Assembly (NCBI GenBank): GCA_032173965.1
Contig: CM063284.1
Span: 134,263,625-134,327,624, forward strand
DNA: 64,000 nt
Direction of reading: 5' to 3'
Source: Sitta carolinensis
Taxonomy: Eukaryota; Chordata; Aves; Passeriformes; Sittidae
Part shown: piece by piece, positions 34,671-45,683 of the stretch
Numbering within the stretch: the stretch's first letter is position 1
Layout: the number at the start of each line of letters is the position of its first letter
Notes under the pieces: model-generated
Told to the model about the DNA's origin: nothing
Seen by the model: the letters and a program-made list of their open reading frames with translations, nothing else
Database searches by the model: none
Made by a program: the position numbers and the translations under genes

Positions 34671-37600
34671 CATTTTAAATTCCTTCACAGAAAATAAATA
34701 TTCCTTCATACACAGGTACATTAAGCACTTGGTAGCATCATTTAAGAACAAATGCCCTATGATTTTAACTAATATTTTTCATGTAGCTAGTCAACACTGT
34801 ATCTGCAAAGTGTGAATTAAAAATAAAGATTATTCTACTAGTAAAAAGCTGGATATTCGCACATTTGCTTCCTATATTCATTAAACATTTTCACGCAGAA
34901 AAAAAAAAATCCCATGGAATGCTGAAATCTTAAGCAACTCATTTTCCACTTTAGGAAGAGTCTCACTGATCACTGTGAGCCTTATTATTTCTTTATTTGT
35001 GGGAATTTCTAGCTCTTAAATTGTTCTGTTGCAAATCTGAAACATGCAATAATTTACATTACAGTAATATTTAATAGAGAGCTGAGAATTCTGAGATAGT
35101 TTACAAGTGGAGCTACTATTACACTTCTTGTAACATCTTTCCATTAAAAAACAGACAAATTGGATTAATTGCTTGGTGACAATGTTTCTTTTTAAAACCT
35201 GCTGTTTCCATGCAGCAAAACATAAATGCTGTATACTGTTACCAGTATTAGTCTATTTTAAAATACTGCTTTTCTCCCCCAAAAGTTTATGGTGTACATA
35301 CACAGGCTCCATTCTATTGCACCAATTCATGCTATAATAACCTAATAAACCATGGAACTTTAAAGAACTCACACAAATATACATTTGTGCAGTTTGTGTG
35401 GGAGGGAACAAAACCAGAGATTCTTCAAACTCCACACAGTCAGAATAAATTTGTAGATTGAAAAATGTCACGTATGGCAGATATTATTAATTTGAAAGGG
35501 AAAATAATTTCATATTTCTAAACTGAACATGTGTTTACTTAAAATTTACATTATAATTACATAATTTTGTCCTCTCTGTTAGTTATGCATACCGATAGAG
35601 AAATCTGGGGACAAATCTGCAAATCACCTGATGAAAATGTAAATGATATCTGGCATTCCTTGATTTACTTGAAAGTTATTACAGAAGTTGCAGTAGCTAA
35701 AAGGTATTGATTTTTTAAAATAAATGTGCACTTTAAAGGCATGTAGTAGAGCATAAGTGTAAATTCAAATTATCTATTGCTTTATTATAAATCAACAAGT
35801 GCAGTTATTAATTATGGTATTCAATGGTTTTATAGCCATTTTCACATATTTTAAAAAAGTATATTAATAACAGATGATAAAACTGCAGGTAGATATTACA
35901 TAAAGTTAACTTCTGAAATATATATTTTTGAGTGAATATGTTCATAATCCATCGAATGTGGGTGGGATTTTTTTTGCAGTAGATGTAGCTAGCATTATTA
36001 GGAAAAAAATACTTTTAAGAAATACAAATTCTGAAGTCTGTAGTATCATGTACTAGATAGTTGCTGTTGCTTAGGACTGAGGCAACTTGACTCAGAAGGC
36101 AAAAGTATTCTTTTATTTGATATGAACCTTTTGATTCCATTTTCTGCCCTATTCAAGTCATGTTGAATATCTAGATCTTTTGCTTCAAAATTCCACTCTG
36201 AACTGTAGGTGAATGAAATGAAATCCGCTATGTTGACTGTACAGGAGAAAGGTATGTGGACAAAAGGTTACAGGCAGCTGATAAAAATCCACTTTCAGTG
36301 GAATATGTGCAGAACCAGTAAAAAAAAGCTCACTTTATAGTAGTTATGATTACTAATTCCCTCGTGTGGGTAAGCGAAGCGTATCTCATGCACCTTGTTT
36401 CGTCTTGCATATCCTTTCCAGCTTGCCAAGCATATTTAGGCAAAGGAGTTCCTCCAGTCAGGAGGACAGGCTCCAGCCATCTGAACCAGCATTTGCAGTG
36501 CATGGACTGGGAGCGTGCCTGCTTGAGATGTGCTCTGGAATAATTTTGCAGCTGTTACTCACTTGGTGGGTAGTTTGGGAACACAGTGTGTATGCTAGAG
36601 CAGTTGCCTGCATCAGGAGGAAAAAAGACCTGCATCCCGCAGCTTGGAGGTTTGTCAAATAGGACCCTACCACAGACTACTGGGTTTTCCTGGGAGGTGC
36701 TCATACTGTGCTTAAACATTTTTGTGACAGTACAAAGTGGCCTAAAATTTAAAGGCCACCATGGAAAAATAGTACCACTTTAGGTGGCTGTATATAAGCA
36801 TGTTTCTATGGTCCTATTTAGAAATTAGTTTATAATTAGTTTATTATATATAGCAAAATGTTTGCTTTGATTTCAATGAGTGCTATAAAGTAAGGTCCCA
36901 TTTAAACGAACTCTGAACCAAAAATGATGCAGAGGGCATAATGTTTACCTTAATGCAGTAAACACAGAAGAATTTATTCCTAAGTGTATTTATAATCCCC
37001 TCTGCAGGAAGTATCAGAATGTTCTCAAAGATATTTAGATTGCTGATGAGCGTTTTTTAATGAGCTTGTTTGTGATCATCAGCACTTAGATAAAGCCTTT
37101 AGAAAGGACAGAAGTAAATGGGGTTTTTCATATTCTACTATATTTCATGAATTATGGATTTTATAAAAATATATGATTTTTCACACTATGTATCTTGAGA
37201 AGCTTTAAAACAGTGCATAATTTGCATCTTGGATAATGAAATTTTCATTAATAAATATATAAATCATAAATCATTTATTCATACAGTGTAATGTAGCAGT
37301 TTATTACATACTGCTTGACTTTTGTAATCAGGGAATCCCTTGATGAAAAAATAGCACCATCTGTGCTAAACAATAGGAAAAACAATATTTTAATACAATG
37401 ACTTCATGCATGTCAGTTATCTTCAACATTAAACCCTGCAGTTTTGTTGATGGGGTTTACCTTCTACTCATTTAAATAACTGATGTTCTTACAAAGGTTA
37501 AAACTATGAATAAATGAATTAAAATTAAATATAATGAAAAATACCAATAGATACACAATGGATCAAGTTAATTCATCAAATAAATGACTATACAGGTATA

Positions 37601-38890
37601 GACACCTATATTTACATGTGTCTTTTTAAATTTCCCTCAAATGTTTCAATAAAATTATTATTTACATGCTCAGAAGACTAATGTTCAACTTCTAAGAGTT
37701 GAGGGGGTTTTGTGATTTTTTTATGGGTTTGTTTGGTTTTTTTTTAATTAGTACAATTCTAAATATATAATCCTTAAAACATAAGTATCTACTTATCAAT
37801 ATTGTGAACATGAGATGTTTTTATGCACACAAAAATATGCATCTAGTGCATATAGTGCACTTAGTATCCTGGATGTGTGAATTCAGGTGAGTTAGCTTTC
37901 TCTTGCTATAATAACAAAGCTGTTACTCATACATCCAGGTGCTGATTTTTTTTAATGATTTAAGGACCTTAAAAAGTATGCTAGCTAAATCAAAGCTACA
38001 CCTATGAATATATTTCCTTCTTGAAAAACTCTGCCACAGGAGGCAGCCAGGGGTACTAGGATGAGGACAGCATTCAAATTCAATGATTGTGTTTGCCATG
38101 GGTAAATCTTAAACAGATTCCTTATTTCCAAAGTGCCTCACCTATACCCATGCCCATATCACCAATGTTCAACATCCTTCCCTCTGCAAAAGCTTATTTG
38201 TTTACCTCTGACACAATAATTTTCTCTCAGTAAATTGTCATCCAGTTCTAATTATATTTAAGCATATGCTGTGTACCAGAAGTGTTTTTTTCCACATCTA
38301 TCATATATCGAGGTTGTCTATTGACTTTCAACTTTCCCCATAACATCTGTTTTAATTTTTCAGTACTTCAAGACTCCGTTGCCATTTGTGGCCTTCAAAG
38401 GCACATGTCAGAATGCTAAGAAACCACAGACAGCTGTGTCCCAGAAGAGTGCTTTCATTTCTGCATTCATATGCTTTTGGTGACAATTATTCAGGTTTTT
38501 TATTTAGAATTTTCACTTATTGATATACATGCTTTCATAAGTATTGTGCGTAATGCTGTTTGCAGGAATTTACCTGAGAGGAGACAGTAATGAGTCTCCC
38601 AAAGCTTTAGGAAATGCCCAGAGCATTTATTTACCATAATAAAAATTAAATACTTATTTACAGCCATCAGCTCACCTACTGAAAGGCAGTGCGAATTCTC
38701 CCAGACCCTGGGCAATCTGCTTTTCCACAGCCTCCAGTGAGCTGAGCATTATTCTCTGGCAGTGTATATGCACTTGACTGTGTCAAAGGCAGGCTCCTCC
38801 CTACTCTCTGCGTGGCGTCCCACCCATCCTGCAGCTTGCTGATTTTCAGGCTCTTCCATGCCACATATGGAGAGCTATGACATTGGCTTG
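34671..38890. other. AT-rich stretch, no gene recognised
   Basis: No transposon recognised. A GC-richer patch at 36360-36690 has short overlapping frames on both strands and an acceptor-like 'catatcctttccag' near 36408, but no convincing exon. The parts near 35575-35700 and 37025-37095 look non-repetitive and motif-rich. Confidence 0.45.
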
Positions 38891-39285
38891 GAATCATGGA
38901 ATTGTTAGGTGGGAAAAGACCTCTCAGACCATCGAGTCCAATCAACCACCACTGAATAGTGTCCGAAAGGGCCACACAGCTCCAGGGATGGTGGCTCCAC
39001 CACCCATCTGTGCAGTAGTTCTAATGCTTGACAACCCTTTCTGTGAAGAAATTCTTCCTGTTGTCCAGTCTGAACCTGCTCTGGGACAGCTTGAGGCCAT
39101 TTCCTCTTGTCCTGTTGCTGGGTTGCCTGTGTCGCTGAGCCTACCTGGCTACAGCCTCCTTTCAGGCAGTTGTAGAGAGCAATGAGGTCACTCCTGAGAC
39201 TCCTTTTCTTCTGGCTAAACACCCCCAGCTCCCTCAGCCACTCCTCATATGACTTTCTCTAAAGACCCTTCACAAGCTTTGCTGA
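38891..39285 (-). mobile_element. CR1 retrotransposon, minus strand, 5'-truncated
   Basis: It begins with the antisense terminus 'gaatcatggaattgttagg' at 38891 and continues as antisense 3' UTR ('gacaaccctttctgtgaaga' near 39030). Antisense ORF2 follows: the minus strand reads '[20 protein letters not shown]' around 39215-39155, matching the CR1 'EKRRLRGDLI.VYKYLKGGC' stretch. Similarity ends near 39285 at the 'SYEE' part. The frame is broken. Confidence 0.92.
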
Positions 39286-40691
39286 AGGAGACGATGGCTT
39301 TCCAGACATCTGCCTTGTGCTAGAGTTGAGTGATAAACCAAGGAAACATTTCAGACAGAACCATAATTCTCTTTAATGCTCTGTATTAGAAACAAAGGTA
39401 TACAGGAAGGCTTTGCACTTTTGAACTGTGACATATTGGTACTCAGCAAACAGCAATACTTTATTGTGACATCTCCAGATACTGTCTCAGGGGTTCTGCA
39501 GTCTCTTGCTGTCAGTGAATTCATGTACAAGCTAAATCCATTCAGGTATTCATCTCCTTACCAGGGCTATCTTGGTCTGCTACAAAAGTTGTAAATCTCA
39601 TCATATACTCCCTAGGGACAACTAAGAATGGCAAATTCTGTCTAATTTCTTTTTCTTCTTCATTTTGATGTATGTTTTTTATGCATGTTTTGTGGCCACT
39701 GCTCCATTTCCACATCAATAATTATTTTCTTGAACCAGCCTGGCTATTCTTCCCTCCAAGTGTTTTCTGGTGATCATTGAAAAGATTTATTTCTCCTTCA
39801 CAATCTATCAGTTTTCTCAGTTGTGAATATGACTCCAGACTGATATCTACTTCCATACCTATATAACTTTTCTCATTTCATGTTACTGTGATTTTCCTTA
39901 ATTTATTACAGGGAACCTCCTCAGAATGAGTGTTCAGATTCTTACCTTTATTTTTCTTCTCAAAGAAAATGTCCTCCTCCAATTTGCCCAAGTTTGTGCT
40001 ATTCAGTGCTTGCTTTTCCCAATGCCAGTCCAGACTGCAAATGGACTATTATGTAGAATTCACTTATTGCTCTTAGTGGTTAGGTGACTTCCTCTTTCTG
40101 CTGCCTTTTCTTCATTATTTCTTCTTACTCTCTTAGACCTAAGTGCTTCTTCAGGCAACAGTAGTTTTCTCACACATGCAGGTCATTTCTATGGCTCTCT
40201 ATATTTAAATTCTTATCTCGTTCCAATATATTATTACAGGCAGTTTTGCCTAAACAACATATTTTTCACTTTTTAGTGGTGACTTCTGTTATATGTCAAG
40301 GCTTTTCTTCTGAGGATTTTTAGGTCTCTTCCATTCTCTTTTCAATGTATTTCTACTCTCAGAAACTTACTTCCCCATATTCTTCTCTTTCTGGTTGTTA
40401 TTTCCTCCCAGTTGATCAATAATTATTTTCAAAATATTATTTTAATTGTTCATCTTTTTCTAAACTTCAGTGATTTCTCCCCATCATTATCTTCTCTACC
40501 TTGTTTGACTTGCCAAAGCTAAAACCTTAAGCTCTCCACTCAACACACCTGGAAAACAATATTTTGTCTCTCTTGAGACAACCTTTCAATGATGTTCCAG
40601 TTAATCAACACTTACAGCTTGCTTTTTAGCCCTTAGTTTAATTTCTCCGTTGTCTTCTCCATTCTTTCTCACTACTCATATTCTCTACTTA
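39286..40691. other. Pyrimidine-skewed stretch, no gene recognised
   Basis: The plus strand from about 39600 to 40690 is strikingly rich in T and C, with many 'ttctt' and 'ctttctc' motifs and few G. The opposite strand therefore reads as purine-rich. No repeat family or exon was assigned. Confidence 0.55.
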
Positions 40692-40905
40692 GAATCATAG
40701 TATGGTTTGATTTGGAAGGGACCTTAAGGATCATTCAGTTCCAATACCACTGCCATGGACGGGGACACTTTCCACTAGACCAGGCTGGTCAGAGCCCCAT
40801 CCAACCTGGCTCTGAACACTTGCAGAGATGGACCACCCACCCCTTCTCCTGGCACCCTGTGCCAAGGCCTCACCACCCTTGAAGTAAAGAATTTCTTCCA
40901 TAAAA
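40692..40905 (-). mobile_element. CR1 3' end, minus strand, strongly 5'-truncated
   Basis: Antisense terminus 'gaatcatagtatggtttgat' at 40692, then 'tttggaagggaccttaagg' and the antisense 3' UTR to 'gtaaagaatttcttcc' near 40900. Only the last ~210 bp of the element are present, including the very end of ORF2. It is the same lineage as the copies at 20004 and 23852. Confidence 0.9.
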
Positions 40906-42600
40906 TGAGGAAAGATGAGGACATGATCATAGAGACTTTATACAGTATGGAACAGATCTCACTTGCCTTGAATATCCAAATAGTTATGCTGATAATACCT
41001 GGAAAGATTCTGCCTTAGATTACTGTTATGCTTTATTTTAATTATCAGGACAAGGTATTTTAGAAACATGAATGTTCTATTTAATGCTTAATATCTCTCA
41101 AATAGAAAAATAATAGCTAAAAAGTACATACTGAATAGCAGATTGAAGGAGTACAAATTCTGCTCATGTCAACCTGAAACTTGAATATTATATTTGAAAT
41201 CTTTAGAAAATATACAGCTGCTGAAAATATATACTTTTTTAATTATTACTGTACTGCAAAATATCTACATATTCATATAACGAGCACTATACTGACAATC
41301 TTCCAGTATAGGAGTCAGGTATTAAATTTGCATTAGTAATTACAAAATACTGTAAATACATTACAGAAAGATAGAAATGTTTACTTTAACAGATGAACCT
41401 TCATAGAATGGTTCAGCTGATAGCAAGTTTGAACTTTCTGTCAGTAAAGATTTGCACCTGGCTTTGCAATTAAGTGAGAGAGGCAACTTACAAAGAGTTC
41501 TAGTCAGAACTGCTGGTTAGTGACACCAAGTGTGTAAGGGGCGGGGGGAAGCAGTGCTCCAATGGGCTTCAAATAGTTTTCAGTCCGTGGAGCACTTTGA
41601 ATGTCACTGAGCTTCATCTGAGCGCTCCTGAAGAATGAGCAAGCCACGTAAAAGCCAGATCCAGAATTCAGAGGCTGCCACAGGGCAATATTGCTCCTGA
41701 AATACAATCTCCCGATATCTTTGATTTTATGGTGGCGAAAATCTTTAAACAGAGTACATTAAGAACTGATGGTATATAGATACACATACCCAAAACATAT
41801 ATAGTGCTTATATAGAGACAGATTATATGTGCAGGATATATTTAAGATTGTGATGGAAAAGTGCAAATTATTCTAATTCTCCAATTACATATTGTATATT
41901 TTTACATAAAGCCCAAACTATCTCATTATTTAAATTCTATAGCTGATATTAAGAATTAGATTTTATTGGTAAGTTTTCTGTCCCACTTATTGATCAGTTT
42001 ATCTTTAGTGATTCTTCAAAGACTTCTGATAGGACACTTGTATTAGAACCTCTTCAGTGTATTTCAGCTTCCCAACAATGTGGGAGTATTTTTAACCCCA
42101 CTTTCTCCAAAGAGGAATACTTTTTTGGAGAATGTATATGGTGCTCAGACATTAGACATTTGACTTACTACCTATAGAAAATGCCCAAGAATCATGAACT
42201 AGAGGTCATTGTCTTATAAGTTAGGCTCCATTTATGTAAATAATACATTTAAAAATGCAGTCTTTTTAGAAAGACTTATGTTACATCTAAGCACATGTTT
42301 TTAGCTAGTAGTCTGTAAAGCTGACACTTGCAGGTAAGGTATTTATATGTTTGTGGGTTGGTCAATAAATCACTTCTAATGAGGCTTTCTAAATAGCTTC
42401 TCTTTTTTTTCCTTAGAAAGCACAAACATCAGAAATGGGACAACGCTGCATTTAGCTACCAAGCAAAGCTTAGGAGTATTTGTTTACTAGTTAATTTTTC
42501 TAAAAAGGTATATATACTTTAAATGCACCAAATTTTTTCATCATTCAGTGTCATAAAATTGTCTGTATATTCACTAATATTATAGAATGAATTTTTCTGT
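40906..42600. other. AT-rich stretch containing a candidate exon
   Basis: No transposon recognised. The segment 41492-41696 on the minus strand is bounded by acceptor- and donor-like sites and has an open frame; see the findings. The rest is ordinary AT-rich DNA. Confidence 0.45.
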
Positions 42601-43170
42601 TCATAGATTCACAGAGTCATTTGGGTTGGAAAACACCTCCAAGATCATTGACCAACCTTTGAATACCACACTGTCAACTAGACCATGGCCATGCTCTATT
42701 TCTTGAACACCTCCAGGGATGGTGTCTCCATCATCCAGTCCACTCCAATGTTCAACACCCTTTTCTCTGAAGAAATTCCTCCTGAGGTCCCGACTGAATC
42801 TCCCCCCATGCACCTTGAGGTCAAGTCCTCTCACGCTGTTGCTAGTTTCCTGGGAGAACAGCCCGCCCCCCGCCTGGCTACAGGCTGCCCTCCGGGGCTG
42901 GCAGAGAGCGGGGCGGTCACCCCGAGCCTCCTTGGCTCCGGGCTGAACAGCCGCAGCTCCCGCAGCCGCTCCGCACAGCACCTGCGCTCCGGAGCCTTCA
43001 GCAGCTGCGCTGCGCGGCGCTGGATCGCTCCAGCTCCTCAGGGTCCGCACGGAACTGAGGGGCACGGAACTGCACACAGCACTCAAGGTTCAGCCTCACC
43101 AGTGCCCAGTACAGGGGGACAATCACTGCCCTGGTCCTGCTGGACACACTATTTATGGTACAAGCTTGGA
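42601..43170 (-). mobile_element. CR1 retrotransposon, minus strand, with CpG-rich core
   Basis: The antisense terminus 'tcatagattcacagagtcat' at 42601-42620 is followed by 'ttgggttggaaaacacctcc'. The antisense 3' UTR and ORF2 end follow. The minus strand reads 'GGRFSRDLRRNFF' near 42815-42775, matching the CR1 'FRLDIRKKFF' region. Farther right the plus strand has the antisense 'cagtacagggggacaatcac' region near 43110. The central 42870-43067 carries about twenty CpG dinucleotides, unlike any other CR1 here. The right end fades near 43170. The frame is broken. Confidence 0.92.
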
Positions 43171-45646
43171 TATAGGACACAAATATTAAATAAGTTACAA
43201 AAACTGAGGAAATAAGCTAGGTGGCATTTGTATAAAGCTATCTTCAGTCTAGAACAGCTGAAGGAAATAATTAAAATGTTCAGATTTAATGTAGGTTAGA
43301 GTAGATATTGTTTTAAACTTAAGTTTGTAATTGGTGTAGTTACCAAGAGATTGTGCACAAAATTCAAACCGCTGCTTGATAATTTTGTTAATTAAGTCAA
43401 TAGAGGGACCAAAGACTGAGCAAACAAGTAGACCTAGTTATCCCGTCTTATCAAAATCAATCCTTTTTTCTGTCACGGTTTCAAGACATGATACTATCAA
43501 TAGACTTTTTTCAGAAATATACATTCTGAAATTTCCAATCCAGATAGAGATAAAAGAGTGATATCTGTGAAAAGAGAATGAAAGAGATGTCAGGAAAGAA
43601 ACCTTTGTATGCATTTTTCTTTGTACTTATGGTCTCCAAGCTGTAATTTTTATGTTCGTGGGTGGGAGCAGTAGTCAGTTATCCTATCCTAGTGGATCTA
43701 TCCACTGTTTGAGGAGATTAAATTAGGGAAATGATAATGCTTGCTGTTTTGCTTCAAAAACTGTGCTTTAGATGTTTTTGAAAAACAAGTAATGGTTAAT
43801 TCTATTCCAGACCATAAAGTTAAAAGTTTCTTCAGAATGGAACCAGCTTGCAACTCAGTGGATCTTTTTTCCGTTTATCTTGTAGGGCAATCATGTTTGT
43901 TCTCAAGATACTTTCCAAATTTCTGTGCCCTGATTTTGTTTAAAACAAGGTTGAAACACCAAGCAAGGATTTTTTTTCTTATTCAAGTCTGTGGAAATTA
44001 CACGAGCACATGGAAGATACATTGATGGTTTTGGAACCTTGACTGAGTTCTTTATCTCCAGTTTGATGCATAAAAATCCTTCCCAAATCTTAAAACAAAA
44101 CCAGATACTCCTATTGGATATTTAGACACTATGTATACTGGTTTAAGACGTAAATGAATGGATCTTAAAGTCATTTATAATTGCTTTATTTACAATCAGC
44201 TTTTCAAAGCTCTCTACCATGTGGCGGGTGTTTCATCTTGCTTATTTTTCTACCATAGGCACACTTTTGTGCATTGTTGTTGTCTAATTCTCTTTACAAA
44301 ACAAGAAATGGATATGTACTGTTGATGGGAGATAAGGTAAAATTACTTCTTTATAATATGTACAGTCTAAGTAGCTTAGTTTCCCAAAATTTTTTGGAAC
44401 ATCAAGTCAAAGAAATGTTGTTTTCCTTTGATTTTGAAAATCACACTACTTAGACACATCACTAGGGCTTGGCAACATAGTCTAAAGAACATGCTTTTGC
44501 ATCCTATCTGTAAGTGCAAGAATCAAAGGTAATATTTTAGATTCTACTTTACTGCATATTTGTGAATTTTATGAATGGCTTTTTCTTTTTTTTTTTTTTC
44601 ATTTTTTCTTTTTTTTTTTCAAATTCTTTATTTCAGAAATACATTTAAAACAGTTTATCTACAGATTGGGAAAAAATCTACTCTGAGGTCATCTTCTTTT
44701 TCTTTTATTAGGGTAGAGTAAAGGTCATATATGAATTTTTGAAAAAAAACCCCAGTAAATGTATTCCTGACAATTATTGCCATTAAAAAATCCAAACCTG
44801 AATTGGTTTGACTTTCATATTACATCCTATATGAAATTCAAATTAAATTAAATTCTTGCTCTAAAAGGCCAGGAGCAGGAATAGGAGGTTAAAATACATT
44901 TTTAACAGCCCATAGCTTTCATAATCATAAATATCAGTTGCAAACATAAAAACAGATCAATTCCATTACTAGTGTTCTGATACATTTGACTCATGAGCAT
45001 AGAATTTGAAGAGACAAAAAATACTAAATGTTAGAAAAATCATACTTGTTATACTTCTCAAGTCAGCTTCTTTAACATTGATTTTAAAATGAAATCTCAA
45101 CTGGCTGTTTACCAGTTGTAGTGAAACAGTCAAGTCCCACTAGACTTGTTTAGAAAATCTTGAATCTTCAGTAGTGCCAAATAGGTTTGAGGAGAACCAG
45201 TGCCTGGAATTTGCTCATATTTAAACATTACCTTCAGAAGAGAATGAGCTGAGTCAAGAAGAGAAAAGAAGAAAAAGCATGAGCACATAAACAAGCAACA
45301 CAGTCAAGTGTTGCTTGGTTGTGCATACTCTACCACTCTGGTACTCTCAGGTACTGATACTACATCGGAAAAGTTTGTGTGGTTTGGACAATTTTAACAA
45401 TATTTCAGTGTAAGGAAATTAAGTTACCTCTGATATACTGACTTAGGAACTGCTAACTTGAGCTATAATTATGACCCTACTCAGAAAATCTCTCTAGTGC
45501 ACAGAGGAAGGCACAAACTGTAAAGAACAAAAAGGCATTTCTCTAGCTCTGTAAAAGGGCACTGGAAAAAAGCCTGGGAGAAAAAGAAAGGAACTGTAAT
45601 GGAAGAAGCAAAGTAGCAGGGGGAAAAGAACAACAAATCCAAGGGG
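43171..45646. other. AT-rich stretch, no gene or transposon recognised
   Basis: A T-rich interrupted tract lies at 44580-44620. Nothing else recognised. Confidence 0.5.
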
Positions 45647-45683
45647 AAAAAAAAAAAAAAAAAAAAAAAAAAAGAAAAAAAAA
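45647..45683 (+). repeat. Poly(A)-rich tract
   Basis: 27 A, one G, then nine A, in a purine-rich context that starts near 45500. Simple repeat; no retrocopy recognised beside it. Confidence 0.93.

Noticed and set aside
42685..43215. 176-codon plus-strand frame, the longest in the window
   Set aside because: It is antisense to a minus-strand CR1. Its length comes from the GC-rich core, not from a gene.
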